NCBI GenBank assembly: GCA_964250765.1 | Contig: CAXUHF010000008.1 | Span: 1 to 64,000, forward strand | From: JBBQVS01 sp964250765 | GTDB taxonomy: Bacteria; Chloroflexota; Ktedonobacteria; Ktedonobacterales; Ktedonobacteraceae | Direction: 5' to 3' | Length of the DNA stretch: 64,000 bases | Shown: piece after piece, positions 46,457-55,441 of the stretch | Layout of the letters: every line of letters starts with the position of its first letter | Position numbering within the stretch: the stretch's first letter is position 1 | Position numbers and translations under genes: made by a program | Notes under the pieces: generated by a model | The model's input: the letters and a program-made list of their open reading frames with translations, nothing else | Database searches by the model: none | Told to the model about the DNA's origin: nothing

Positions 46457-46897
46457 CTAGCGAGGCAGTTCGATCTGATATCGGATAAAGCCTCGATTCT
46501 CTGCCACCCTATCATATAGCTGTCTAGCAGTGCTATTGGACTCGTGTGTGCTCCAGTACACACGACTACAGTTATGCTCCTTGGCCCAATCGACCACAGC
46601 AGCGATCAAGGCACGCGCCACGCCTTTGCCCCGTACTTCTGGGGCGGTGAAGAGGTCCTGTAGATAGCAGACGTCCGGCCCTGACGTGTTGGGATGGACG
46701 AGGAAGTGTGTAATACCGACAAGCTTGCCATCCAGCCGCGCCCCGAAAGCGTGCATACGAGTGTCCGCCTGGAATTCACGCCACGCCTTGTCGTACATCT
46801 CAGGTGGCTCATTCCGGTGATAGAAGTCGATGTACGCACGGAACAAGGCTTCCCAAACAGCCCTATCGGATGGCATGAGCTTGTCGATACTAATCAT
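46457..46897 (-). CDS. GNAT-family N-acetyltransferase
   Basis: A 146-residue acetyltransferase. The acetyl-CoA loop is FTAPEVRGKGVARALIAAVVDWAKEHN, preceded by CYLQDL, and the C-terminal THESNSTARQLYDRVAENRGFIRY is typical. The ATG at 46897 has GGGAG eight bases upstream; a GTG nine bases earlier is inside that site. It lies between the acyl-CoA synthetase and dehydrogenase genes on one strand, with no clear link in function. Confidence 0.87.
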   Translation of the reverse strand: MISIDKLMPSDRAVWEALFRAYIDFYHRNEPPEMYDKAWREFQADTRMHAFGARLDGKLVGITHFLVHPNTSGPDVCYLQDLFTAPEVRGKGVARALIAAVVDWAKEHNCSRVYWSTHESNSTARQLYDRVAENRGFIRYQIELPR

Positions 46898-46943
46898 GTG
46901 ACACACTCCCGGTTGTAAATTCGAGCATTAATAATAAATACAA

Positions 46944-48092
46944 TTACACTCCCATTGAGCGACCAATGATCTCTTTCATGATTTCATTGGTGCCAGCGTA
47001 GATACTTTGCACACGAGCGTCTAAGTAGGCGCGAGCAATGGGGTATTCAGTCATGTACCCATAGCCACCGAATAACTGAACACATTGGTCCAAGACTTTT
47101 TTCTGCAAATCAGAGGTCCACCATTTCGCCATTGCCGCCGTTTCGGGCGTGAGCGTGCGAGCGTTCAACTCCTCGATACATCGGTCAACGAAGACACGCG
47201 CTATCTCAATCTCCGTCTTCATCTCAGCAAGTTTGAAGCGCGAATTTTGAAAGCTGCCGATGGGTTGCCCAAATGCTGTACGCTCTTTACAGTAGGCAAG
47301 CGTTGTCTCCAACGCCGTCTCACAAGCAGCAACAGCACTGATACCAACACTCAAGCGTTCCTGAGCAAGTTGGCGCATGAGATAGTAAAAACCTTGCCCT
47401 TCCTCACCAAGAAGGTTGGTAACAGGAACCTCAACATCTTCAAAGAACAGTTCAGCTGTATCCTGCGCCTTGAAACCCATCTTTTCGAGCTTGCGACCAC
47501 GCTTGAAGCCTTCCATACCTCGTTCCACGACCAACAAGCTGATACCCTTGTGTCGCTTCTCAGGATCGGTTTTTGCCACCACAATGACCACATCGCTCAA
47601 AATGCCATTGGTGATAAACGTCTTTTGCCCATTCAGAATGTATACATCGCCCTTACGAACTGCCGTCGTTTTGACCGCTGCAAGATCGCTACCTGTATTT
47701 GGCTCCGTCATGGCGATTGCCGTGATAAGTTCGCCTGCACACATTTTAGGCAGCCAGCGTTGCTTCTGTTCCTTTGTGCTATAGGCAAGCAAGTAAGGTA
47801 GGACGATATCGTTATGCAATCCCATACCAGCACCTGCGCTGGACGCCCCAACACGAGCCGTTTCTTCCGCGATAATCGCGCTATAACTGAAATCGTCTAC
47901 GCCAGAGCCACCATATTCTTCTGGCATAGCAAGACCCAAAAAGCCTTGCTGTCCTGCTTTCAGCCATAGTTCACGCGAAACAATACCCTCCTTCTCCCAC
48001 TGCTCATTGTAGGGTACGATTTCCTTTTCTACAAAGTGCCGAAATGTGTCGCGGAACAATGTATGTTCCTCTGTAAACAGCGTCCTTTTCAT
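46944..48092 (-). CDS. Acyl-CoA dehydrogenase
   Basis: An FAD enzyme that oxidises acyl-CoA in beta-oxidation or a related path. Its 382 residues carry the two family signatures: AIAMTEPNTGSDLAAVKTTA near residue 130 and QLFGGYGYMTEYPIARAYLD near 345. The catalytic Glu would be in IYAGTNEIMKEIIG. A GGAGCACCAATT site precedes the ATG. It is first of a leftward three-gene run with its own promoter. Confidence 0.93.
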   Translation of the reverse strand: MKRTLFTEEHTLFRDTFRHFVEKEIVPYNEQWEKEGIVSRELWLKAGQQGFLGLAMPEEYGGSGVDDFSYSAIIAEETARVGASSAGAGMGLHNDIVLPYLLAYSTKEQKQRWLPKMCAGELITAIAMTEPNTGSDLAAVKTTAVRKGDVYILNGQKTFITNGILSDVVIVVAKTDPEKRHKGISLLVVERGMEGFKRGRKLEKMGFKAQDTAELFFEDVEVPVTNLLGEEGQGFYYLMRQLAQERLSVGISAVAACETALETTLAYCKERTAFGQPIGSFQNSRFKLAEMKTEIEIARVFVDRCIEELNARTLTPETAAMAKWWTSDLQKKVLDQCVQLFGGYGYMTEYPIARAYLDARVQSIYAGTNEIMKEIIGRSMGV

Positions 48093-48164
48093 AATTGGTG
48101 CTCCTGGGTGTAGTACGTCCTACTTACTTCGCAAATTCTATGCTTCTCTCTATTGTATCCTGTT

Positions 48165-48193
48165 TCTATAGTAACTTTCCAATTGAAGTTCAA
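48165..48193 (-). promoter_or_regulatory. Predicted promoter of the acyl-CoA dehydrogenase run
   Basis: On the minus strand TTGAAC (48188-48193), a 17-bp spacer and TATAGA (48165-48170) lie about 70 nt before the ATG. Confidence 0.4.
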
Positions 48194-48268
48194 TCATGCT
48201 GAAAATATGATATAGTCCATAGAGAAACATGTTTTCATAGATTTTAACAAGCGGAGATGATATCACTC

Positions 48269-48392
48269 GTATGGGTCTAATTCTATTACACCCTGTTGGC
48301 AATTCACCACGTTGGAAGACATGTTGAAACGTATCATCAATCTAGTAGACATAATCGATTGCCAACAGGGTGTAATAGAATTAGACCCCTAC
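48269..48392. repeat. Palindromic element B5 (family B)
   Basis: Arms of 35 bp, GTATGGGTCTAATTCTATTA through TTGGCAAT, with one mismatch. It fills the 343-bp divergent gap (48093-48435) with little else beyond the promoter on the minus strand. The interior holds GTATCATCAAT, a relic of the family B core. Confidence 0.92.
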
Positions 48393-48435
48393 ATAGTTCC
48401 TCTCTTCACATTATCCTAAAATAGGAGACCACGCC

Positions 48436-48756
48436 ATGAACGCTGATTCTAAACACATCGAAGTTATAAACAACGAGAACGCGCAGCAGTATGAGGTACA
48501 TATGGGCGATCAACTCGCGGTACTAGAATACAAGCGTACAGGAAATCATATCACCTATATTCATACCGGTGTTCCACACACGATGGAAGGTCACGGCATA
48601 GCCAGCAAGTTAGCACGTACAGCACTTGAAGATGCAAGTAAAGAACACCTTACAGTCTCACCTCAATGCCCATTTGTTGCGTCCTATATTCGAGAACACA
48701 CAGAATACCTTCCACTCCTTAGTGAAGCTGAACAAACACGCGTCATGCAACGGTAA
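48436..48756 (+). CDS. Small GNAT-like acetyltransferase (YjdJ/CG type)
   Basis: A 106-residue single-domain protein. The shortened GNAT core reads HTGVPHTMEGHGIASKLARTALEDA, followed by SPQCPFVASYIREHTEYLPLL, the pattern of the YjdJ group. The target is unknown. It lies 12 bp before the amine oxidase gene and likely shares its transcript. Confidence 0.85.
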   Translation: MNADSKHIEVINNENAQQYEVHMGDQLAVLEYKRTGNHITYIHTGVPHTMEGHGIASKLARTALEDASKEHLTVSPQCPFVASYIREHTEYLPLLSEAEQTRVMQR

Positions 48757-48768
48757 GGAGCGTGGAGA

Positions 48769-50205
48769 ATGGAGCGTTTACAACAGCCTCGTATTGTCAT
48801 TGTTGGTGCAGGAATTGCGGGACTCAACGCAGCCCTTACCCTACAAGATGCGAGTCTTCCGTGCCATATTTACGAGGCCGCCGCTCATATCGGCGGTCGT
48901 ATGCACTCTGACACAACGACCTGGGCAGATGGCATGGTGAGTGAATGGTGTGGCGAGTTTATTGACAGTGATCACACGACAATACATGCTCTTGTTACGC
49001 GCTTTGAACTTCAGCTTATTAACCTGGGGCAACATATAGCGAGTAAAGCACAGACAACTATGTACTACCGCAATCGCTATTATAGTGCCCAGGAATTTAC
49101 ACGAGACTTTCGCATACTCGCACCTATCTTGAAACAACAGTATCAAGCGGTGGATTTTCCAACAACACATACACATTTTACAGAAACAGCAAAGCGACTT
49201 GACCACATGAGCGTGTACGATTGGGTTGCCAAATATGTAGAAGGTGGACATACGTCTCCGCTAGGCAATATGTTAAATCGTGGATGTACAGGTTTCTATG
49301 GACTCGACACACATGAACAAAGCGCACTTAACCTCGTGTATATGTACGGCGCACAAGCTGCTGAAGATATGTTTAACGCATCAAGTGGTCCTATGCGTGG
49401 CAGTTCTAAGATTGCAGGTGGCAACCAGCAACTTCCCCATGCTATCGCTGCTCATTTACCAAAGAATTGTATTCATTTAAATTCTACTTTAGACGCAATA
49501 AAAAAGAATACGGATAGCTCAATCACACTCTCGTTCACAACACCTGATGGTCCGACTGAAGTACAATGCGATGCTGTGATCCTCACGTTGCCTTTCAGTA
49601 CACTACGACGAGTCGATTATCAGCAAGCCGGTTTTGACACGCTAAAACAAACAGCCATTGCAGAACTCGGCTACGGCACTATCTCTAAGCTTTTCTTGGA
49701 ATTTGATACACGCTACTGGTATCAAGAGGGTCCCTGGCCCGGCATCAGCAACGGCTTCATCACGACAGACCTGGATATCCAGGTTCTCTGGGATACCTCG
49801 CTTGGGCAAGCGGGACAACATGGCTTGCTTGTCGATTATACGGGTGGGGCAGTGGGAGCATCTTACGCGCCATCGGCTCCATATTCCACCTCGGCTGACT
49901 CCGAGCAGGTTCAACACTATGCTCATTCCTGTATAGAGCAACTTGAACGAATTTTTCCTGATATAAGTGCACATTATACTGGCAAGGCTGCATTGAGCTA
50001 TCCGACTGGCGACCCCTATCTGCGCGGTAGTTACTCCTGCTGGCGTGTTGGACAATACATTCACTTTGCTGGCTATGAAGGGATACGTCAAGGACCAATT
50101 CATTTTGCTGGAGAACATTGTTCAACCGAGTGGCAAGGGTACATGGAAGGGGCCGCACAAGAAGGAGCACGGGCCGCACAAGAAATCGTGCAAGACTATA
50201 GGTAA
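48769..50205 (+). CDS. FAD-dependent amine oxidase
   Basis: A flavin amine oxidase of 478 residues. The FAD motif is IVIVGAGIAGLNAALTLQDA, then YEAAAHIGGRMHSDTTTW. The C-terminal IHFAGEHCSTEWQGYMEGAAQEGARAA is the second FAD contact. The substrate could be a polyamine, a monoamine or an amino acid. No signal peptide is seen. GGAG lies before the ATG. It is followed by an SDR gene after 10 bp, so an oxidation product may pass to that enzyme, but this is inference. Confidence 0.88.
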   Translation: MERLQQPRIVIVGAGIAGLNAALTLQDASLPCHIYEAAAHIGGRMHSDTTTWADGMVSEWCGEFIDSDHTTIHALVTRFELQLINLGQHIASKAQTTMYYRNRYYSAQEFTRDFRILAPILKQQYQAVDFPTTHTHFTETAKRLDHMSVYDWVAKYVEGGHTSPLGNMLNRGCTGFYGLDTHEQSALNLVYMYGAQAAEDMFNASSGPMRGSSKIAGGNQQLPHAIAAHLPKNCIHLNSTLDAIKKNTDSSITLSFTTPDGPTEVQCDAVILTLPFSTLRRVDYQQAGFDTLKQTAIAELGYGTISKLFLEFDTRYWYQEGPWPGISNGFITTDLDIQVLWDTSLGQAGQHGLLVDYTGGAVGASYAPSAPYSTSADSEQVQHYAHSCIEQLERIFPDISAHYTGKAALSYPTGDPYLRGSYSCWRVGQYIHFAGYEGIRQGPIHFAGEHCSTEWQGYMEGAAQEGARAAQEIVQDYR

Positions 50206-50215
50206 GGAGCTTCAT

Positions 50216-51043
50216 ATGACAGATATTCAAACTCTCTTTAGCTTACGAGGAGTTACGGCTGTCATCACAGGCGGAAGTGGCGCATTAGGAAGCACAATGG
50301 CACGAGGCTTAGCAAGTGCTGGAGCGCGTGTTGCTATTATTAGTCTACTCGCTGAAACTGGTACAAGAGTTGTAGAGGCCATTCGCGCCGATGGTGGACA
50401 AGCTATCAGCATCGCAAGCAGTGTCAATGATGATGCAGCACTTGAACGTGCGGTAGAACAGGTCACAAGCACCTTTGGTCCCGTTGATATCCTGGTTAAC
50501 GCTGCTGGCGGCAATAATCCACTGGCTACAACAAATGATACGCGCTCATTTTTCGACCTGAGTACCGATGCAACGAACTCTGTATTCAGTTTGAACGCAA
50601 TGGGTACCATACAAAGTTGCCGAGCCTTTGGACGGAACATGGCGGAGCGCAAACAAGGCAATATCATCAATATCACCTCAATGAGTGCTCTACGACCCCT
50701 GACACGTATCCCAGCTTATAGTGCTGCAAAGGCCGCCGTCACAAATTTTACGCAGTGGCTAGCGGTCTATATGGCTCAGGAATATAGCCCCAACATTCGC
50801 GTCAATTCGATTGCTCCCGGCTTCTTTCTAACAGAACAAAACCGCTTTTTGTTGACCGATGCGCAGAGTGGCGAACTCACCGAGCGTGGACACACCATCA
50901 TCAATCACACGCCGATGGCTCGCCTCGGCACACCAGATGATCTTGTTGGCACTCTACTCTGGCTTGCCAGTCCTGCCTCCGCGTTCGTCACAGGCATTGT
51001 CGTTCCCGTCGATGGTGGCTTTTCGTCTTTTGGCGGCGTGTGA
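50216..51043 (+). CDS. SDR-family oxidoreductase, mannonate/gluconate type
   Basis: A 275-residue short-chain dehydrogenase. The cofactor motif is VITGGSGALGSTMARGLA, with NAAGGNNP. The catalytic block is INITSMSALRPLTRIPAYSAAKAAVTNFTQ, and the tail is TGIVVPVDGGFSSFGGV. The RPLTRIPAYSAAK form resembles D-mannonate oxidoreductases. AAGGAG lies seven bases before the ATG at 50216. It precedes a LarA-like gene and two sugar isomerase genes, which supports a sugar-acid role. Confidence 0.85.
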   Translation: MTDIQTLFSLRGVTAVITGGSGALGSTMARGLASAGARVAIISLLAETGTRVVEAIRADGGQAISIASSVNDDAALERAVEQVTSTFGPVDILVNAAGGNNPLATTNDTRSFFDLSTDATNSVFSLNAMGTIQSCRAFGRNMAERKQGNIINITSMSALRPLTRIPAYSAAKAAVTNFTQWLAVYMAQEYSPNIRVNSIAPGFFLTEQNRFLLTDAQSGELTERGHTIINHTPMARLGTPDDLVGTLLWLASPASAFVTGIVVPVDGGFSSFGGV

Positions 51044-51081
51044 TACATATCCTTGTTTGCGATAAGAAATGAGAGACTCAT

Positions 51082-52344
51082 ATGTACGGTACAGGTTCGA
51101 CGATGGAGACGCTTACAGACAACGACGTGCAACACTTTATCGCGCAAGCACTCGATACACTCTCCTTACAAGGGAAACGCGTGCTGGTTATCATCCCTGA
51201 TAGCACACGTACTGCTCCCCTTCCTCTTTTTTTTCGCTTACTGTATGAACACATCGGACGACATGTCGCACATCTCGACTACCTGATTGCACTTGGTACA
51301 CATCCGCCGATGGAAGAGGCAGCGATTGAGCATCTTGTGGGGGTCTCCGCACAGGAACGGGCCGAACACTATCCCAACGTCTCCATTCTCAATCACTCCT
51401 GGTCACAACCTGATACGCTTTCCACCATTGGCACAATCTCGCGGCAAGAGGCACAACAGATTACTCATGGCTTACTGGCAGAGGACGTGCCTGTAACGCT
51501 CAATCGTATAATTTTCGACTATGACCAACTGATTATCTGTGGTCCCGTTTTCCCTCATGAGGTCGTAGGCTTCTCTGGCGGTGCCAAGTACCTCTTCCCA
51601 GGCATCGCAGGACCCGATATTATCAACTTTACTCATTGGCTGGGCGCGCTCGTAACCAGCATGCACACTATTGGCGTCAAGGATACACCTGTCCGGCGCA
51701 TCATTCATCGCGCAGCCGAATTTGTTGACCGACCACTACTCTGTATGGCACTTGTGCTGAAAGACGAGGAGTTGCATGGTCTCTACATCGGATCGTATCT
51801 TGAAGCGTGGAGTGCGGCGGCAGACCTCTCGGCACAACTCAATATTATTCCCGTAACCACACCATTCAAACGAGTACTTTCTATACCATCTCACATCTAC
51901 GACGATCTGTGGACAGCAGCAAAAGCGATGTACAAAACAGAACCTGCCATCGCCGATGGTGGCGAAGTTATTATCTATGCCCCTCACATCACCGAGATAT
52001 CCTACACGCACGGCAAACTCATCGACGAAGTAGGCTATCATGTGCGCGACTATTTCACAAAACAATGGGACCGTTTTAAGAATGTCCCCGGTAGCATTCT
52101 GGCTCATAGCACACACGTAAAAGGTGCAGGCACCTTTGAGAACGGCATCGAGACATCACGCATCTCCGTCACGTTAGCAACAGGCATTCCAGAGGACCGT
52201 TGTAGACAGGTCAATCTTGGCTATTTGAACTATACGAAAATTCATGTGGAAGAGTGGAGAAACCGAGAGCAAGAAGGAATTTTGTTGGTGCCGCATGCAG
52301 GCGAAATGCTCTATCGTGCCGAATCGCTTTTTACTACAACATAG
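51082..52344 (+). CDS. LarA-like lactate racemase family protein
   Basis: A 420-residue protein of the LarA family (DUF2088), which uses a nickel-pincer cofactor to racemise or epimerise 2-hydroxyacids. The N-terminal VLVIIPDSTRTAPLP and ALGTHPPM are family signatures. HEVVGFSGGAKYLFPGIAGPD follows, with a His and a Lys as in the cofactor-binding region. No larB, larC or larE is in the window. The neighbours suggest a sugar acid as substrate. Confidence 0.85.
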   Translation: MYGTGSTMETLTDNDVQHFIAQALDTLSLQGKRVLVIIPDSTRTAPLPLFFRLLYEHIGRHVAHLDYLIALGTHPPMEEAAIEHLVGVSAQERAEHYPNVSILNHSWSQPDTLSTIGTISRQEAQQITHGLLAEDVPVTLNRIIFDYDQLIICGPVFPHEVVGFSGGAKYLFPGIAGPDIINFTHWLGALVTSMHTIGVKDTPVRRIIHRAAEFVDRPLLCMALVLKDEELHGLYIGSYLEAWSAAADLSAQLNIIPVTTPFKRVLSIPSHIYDDLWTAAKAMYKTEPAIADGGEVIIYAPHITEISYTHGKLIDEVGYHVRDYFTKQWDRFKNVPGSILAHSTHVKGAGTFENGIETSRISVTLATGIPEDRCRQVNLGYLNYTKIHVEEWRNREQEGILLVPHAGEMLYRAESLFTTT

Positions 52345-52369
52345 AAAACATCGAGGAGGGAAGAAACAT

Positions 52370-53152
52370 ATGAAATTTGGCGTTTGTGCTTCCCATTACG
52401 AGGTCGCGGCATTACAAGAGAGACCGTTCGATTACCTTGAAGAAAACGTACAACGCTTTCTCGTGCCAGAACAGTCTCAAGAGCGGTTTGAGGAGATTGT
52501 GCGGAAAACTCGCTCATTAGCCTTGCCTATCGAAGCATGTAACAGTATGCTCCCCGCCGATATACCGCTCATAGCCACACCTCAGCAGTCAGTAGATACT
52601 ATTCGGTTAGAGCGTTATGTCAAAACGATGCTCCAACGTGCCGAGCAGGTGGGCGTTCATGTTATCGTCTTCGGCAGTGGACAGGCACGTGCGTGTCCTC
52701 CTGGATACGATCATAACGAGGCAGTACATCAACTTGGTACATATCTTGCGACATGGAGCGAGTGGGGACGCGAACACGGCGTATCCGTCGCACTCGAACC
52801 ATTACGCTACGAGGAAACTAACATCCTGAATACCGTCACGGAAGGCGGCGCGCTCGTCACAGAGCATGTCCATTCGGGCGCGACTCTACTTATCGACACC
52901 TATCACATGGCCTGCAATGCAGAAAAGCCAACAGATATTCTACCGTGGACATCACTCATTTCTCATGTACATGTTGCTGAGAAGCAAGACCGCGCAGCCC
53001 CGGGACGTTATGATGAAGATATACGTCCCTATTTTTCAGCCCTTCATCAAGGTGGCTATGACCAACGCATCTCGATAGAATGTCGCTGGCAAGATTTCGT
53101 CAACGAAGTAGGACCAGCAATTGAAACAGTGAAGCGACAATGGACGTCATAA
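52370..53152 (+). CDS. Sugar phosphate isomerase/epimerase-like TIM barrel (1)
   Basis: A 260-residue xylose-isomerase-like TIM barrel. Motifs: VSVALEPLRYEETN (metal Glu), LLIDTYHMACN (Asp and His), SHVHVAEKQDRAAPGRYDEDIRPY and ISIECRW, the metal ligands of this family. The ATG at 52370 has GGAGGG close by. It follows larA by 25 bp. The substrate is unknown. Confidence 0.85.
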   Translation: MKFGVCASHYEVAALQERPFDYLEENVQRFLVPEQSQERFEEIVRKTRSLALPIEACNSMLPADIPLIATPQQSVDTIRLERYVKTMLQRAEQVGVHVIVFGSGQARACPPGYDHNEAVHQLGTYLATWSEWGREHGVSVALEPLRYEETNILNTVTEGGALVTEHVHSGATLLIDTYHMACNAEKPTDILPWTSLISHVHVAEKQDRAAPGRYDEDIRPYFSALHQGGYDQRISIECRWQDFVNEVGPAIETVKRQWTS

Positions 53153-53201
53153 TCTGTCAAACGCCATATATTGGCAAGAGAAACGTGTAGGATGCGAACC
53201 T

Positions 53202-53328
53202 CTGTACGGGTCTGATTTTATCACACCCTGTGAGCGATTCACAGTGTTGGAGGACGTATGGAACGTTTCATCAATCCCGTGAAAAGAATCGAGTGCTCAC
53301 AGGGTGTGATAAAATCAGACCCGTACAG
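53202..53328. repeat. Palindromic element B6 (family B variant)
   Basis: Arms CTGTACGGGTCTGATTTTAT and complement, 127 bp in total. Outer CTG and CAG are complementary around TA. The interior has AACGTTTCATCAAT. A short family A end (ATTGGTCCCTACAG) lies 30 bp further right, inside the 5' end of the longest reading frame of the next gene. Confidence 0.9.
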
Positions 53329-53384
53329 TCATGGTGATTTTGTCAAACCGTATCATTGGTCCCTACAGAAGAACAGAGGATAAA

Positions 53385-55256
53385 TTGCAGGAACAACAGA
53401 CAACACCCTTACAACGCTTGCTTACAGAAGATGCGATTGGTCAGCTATACAGACGTGAAGGACGCATGGCACAGTTAGGAAACGAGGACGGTGTTCTCAA
53501 GCTCGATTGGGTAGATGGCGTTGCACGTTTGCTTGCTGATCCTACGACATTAGAGACTGTAGAAGACGAGGCGCGCGCGATCTGGGGACAAGGAATACGC
53601 CACATTATTTGGGCTGGTATGGGTGGCTCCGTTATCACAGTGCGCGTTCTTGTCGAGATGGGTCTTGGCGGAGGACAAGATAAGCAATTCATCACTATCC
53701 ACCCGTTAGATAGCACTGATCCGGCAGCCCTAAACGCGATTGTACGTTCACTGACACAAAGCAAAAACCTTCCCTTACCAACATCTTCGCCTGATACAGG
53801 CTATGTACACGCACTTTTACAAGATGTCATGATGATTGGTGTCTCAATGGGCATGACCTCGGAGGAGCCAATTACACACCTTGAATGGTTTACTGCTCTA
53901 TTGCAACAAGCACAACTACCACCTTCACAGCATCTACTCATCATGACACTTTCTGGCTCCTATCTCGACAAGTTCGCACAACAGTATCAAGTACCAACAC
54001 ATCCACTACAACTCGATGGAGGTACAGGGACGGGTGGACGAATGAGTGCACCGACAACACGCGTCTTTCTGCTCCCTGCCGCTCTTTATCTCACCCGCCT
54101 CGTACCCACAACAAGTTTATTACGTCATGTCCTGCAACAAGCATGGCAATATCATACACTCGCAACAACGCACCCTTCCGCATCGCCATTTGTACAACTA
54201 GCTGCCGCACTGAGTGAAGCAAGTAAAGAGAATGCTTGCCGCTTATTGCTCACAATGCCAGAGGGATGGAGTCCACTTGTACAATGGATTGAGCAACTCA
54301 TGGAGGAAAGTCTTGGCAAAGGCAACAAAGGCGTTGTCGTCTTTTATGAGCAAGAAAAGCAGGGAGACCGCAAGGGTCTCCCCTACATCTTCGAGAGCAT
54401 CCTAGATGTAGGGGAGACCCTTGCAGTCTCCCTGTCTCCCCAAGGCGTGGAGACTCGCTATACCGCAGATGGCACGCTTGCAGTTCAGGTCGTCCCTGAA
54501 TATCCACAGCCAACACACAACACAAACAACTTCTTTTTATACCAGCCCTATCTCGCCAACCAAGAAACACAAGCGAGACTTACCGCACTTGCTGCCAGCT
54601 TCTTAGGTTGGCAACTCACTATGGCCCTGTATGGCTATCTTTCCGATATTACATTCGCGGGTCAACCTGCCGTAGAGAACTATAAGTCACGCGCACGTAT
54701 ATTACGAAGTCAAGACGACCCTTTACAGGTGCTTACAGACCAGCGAGCAGAGTCGAAGCAAGGTTCGCTAACGCTCTTTGCACCTGACAATCTTGGTACA
54801 ATACAGACACCAGCCGCTCTTTTCGCGTCGGCCCTTTTACGACAAACACAGCATTTAAGTTACCTCGATTGCACCTTTAACGGTGTTACATCATCACCTA
54901 TACAATCCTTACTTGACAAGCATATCCCGTTGCTAGGCAATCAACTATTAGGTGTCCCTGTCAAGATACGTCAGGCACCAGCCGCCTATCATTCAACAGA
55001 ACAAAGCGAAATGGATGGTCCACCCGCTTTTGTAAGCTTACGCATTCTTGTACGCGCTCATGAAACAAGTCTCCTTGGAACCTACACTGATACATTTTTA
55101 CGTGCGCAAGCCATCAGCACATGGCAAGCGATGGTTGAACAGGGACGACACTGCTATCTCTTACTCGTAGATGGGAATGATGAGGAGGCTGTTGGCTTGC
55201 TGACAGTTTTTTTTGAGGACGTAGAACAGCATATTCGTGGGCGTAACGAATTGTAG
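53385..55256 (+). CDS. Phosphosugar-isomerase-like (SIS-type) protein with an in-frame palindromic insert
   Basis: A 623-residue protein resembling glucose-6-phosphate isomerases of the Tal/Pgi type: IIWAGMGGSVITVRVLVEMG, DSTDPAALNAIV, and near the end FAGQPAVENYKSRAR. The catalytic residues cannot be assigned with certainty. I chose a TTG at 53385 with AGAGGA at four bases, because the longer frame from 53331 passes through a repeat remnant. Residues 326-350 are encoded exactly by palindromic element E1. The stop TAG is the edge of element B7. It follows the TIM barrel gene. Confidence 0.7.
   Translation: MQEQQTTPLQRLLTEDAIGQLYRREGRMAQLGNEDGVLKLDWVDGVARLLADPTTLETVEDEARAIWGQGIRHIIWAGMGGSVITVRVLVEMGLGGGQDKQFITIHPLDSTDPAALNAIVRSLTQSKNLPLPTSSPDTGYVHALLQDVMMIGVSMGMTSEEPITHLEWFTALLQQAQLPPSQHLLIMTLSGSYLDKFAQQYQVPTHPLQLDGGTGTGGRMSAPTTRVFLLPAALYLTRLVPTTSLLRHVLQQAWQYHTLATTHPSASPFVQLAAALSEASKENACRLLLTMPEGWSPLVQWIEQLMEESLGKGNKGVVVFYEQEKQGDRKGLPYIFESILDVGETLAVSLSPQGVETRYTADGTLAVQVVPEYPQPTHNTNNFFLYQPYLANQETQARLTALAASFLGWQLTMALYGYLSDITFAGQPAVENYKSRARILRSQDDPLQVLTDQRAESKQGSLTLFAPDNLGTIQTPAALFASALLRQTQHLSYLDCTFNGVTSSPIQSLLDKHIPLLGNQLLGVPVKIRQAPAAYHSTEQSEMDGPPAFVSLRILVRAHETSLLGTYTDTFLRAQAISTWQAMVEQGRHCYLLLVDGNDEEAVGLLTVFFEDVEQHIRGRNEL
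54360..54434. repeat. Palindromic element E1, inserted in frame in a gene
   Basis: Arms of 31 bp, CAGGGAGACCGCAAGGGTC to CTACATCT and complement, one mismatch, 13-nt centre, 75 bp in all. It occupies exactly 25 codons, from QGDRKGLPY to GETLAVSL, with no stop and no shift of frame. Confidence 0.9.
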
Positions 55257-55383
55257 AGGTCTAATTCTATTACACCCTGTTAGCAACACATAATGTTAGA
55301 GAGGGTTGTAACGCATTTCCACATCCTGCTACATTTGTTCTCGCCCACAGGGTGTAATAGAATTAGACCCCTACAATTCGTTA
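55244..55383. repeat. Palindromic element B7 (family B) overlapping a stop codon
   Basis: Family B arms are flanked by a further complementary 10 bp, TAACGAATTG and CAATTCGTTA, around the TA. The left flank is the end of the coding sequence and the TAG stop lies at 55254-55256. The implied original target is a 22-bp palindrome. Confidence 0.92.
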
Positions 55384-55441
55384 TTACAGCATTCGTTCGT
55401 CAAAGTATACCTGATATGTAGGTAAAGGAGAATATCACCAT

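Noticed and set aside
53331..53384. Longer start of the isomerase-like gene
   Set aside because: The added residues come from a family A remnant (ATTGGTCCCTACAG); TTG at 53385 has AGAGGA.
26641..55383. Family B repeats as a dispersed CRISPR or spacer-like system
   Set aside because: The copies are kilobases apart and each is an inverted repeat around a related interior, which fits MITE-like elements and not arrays.
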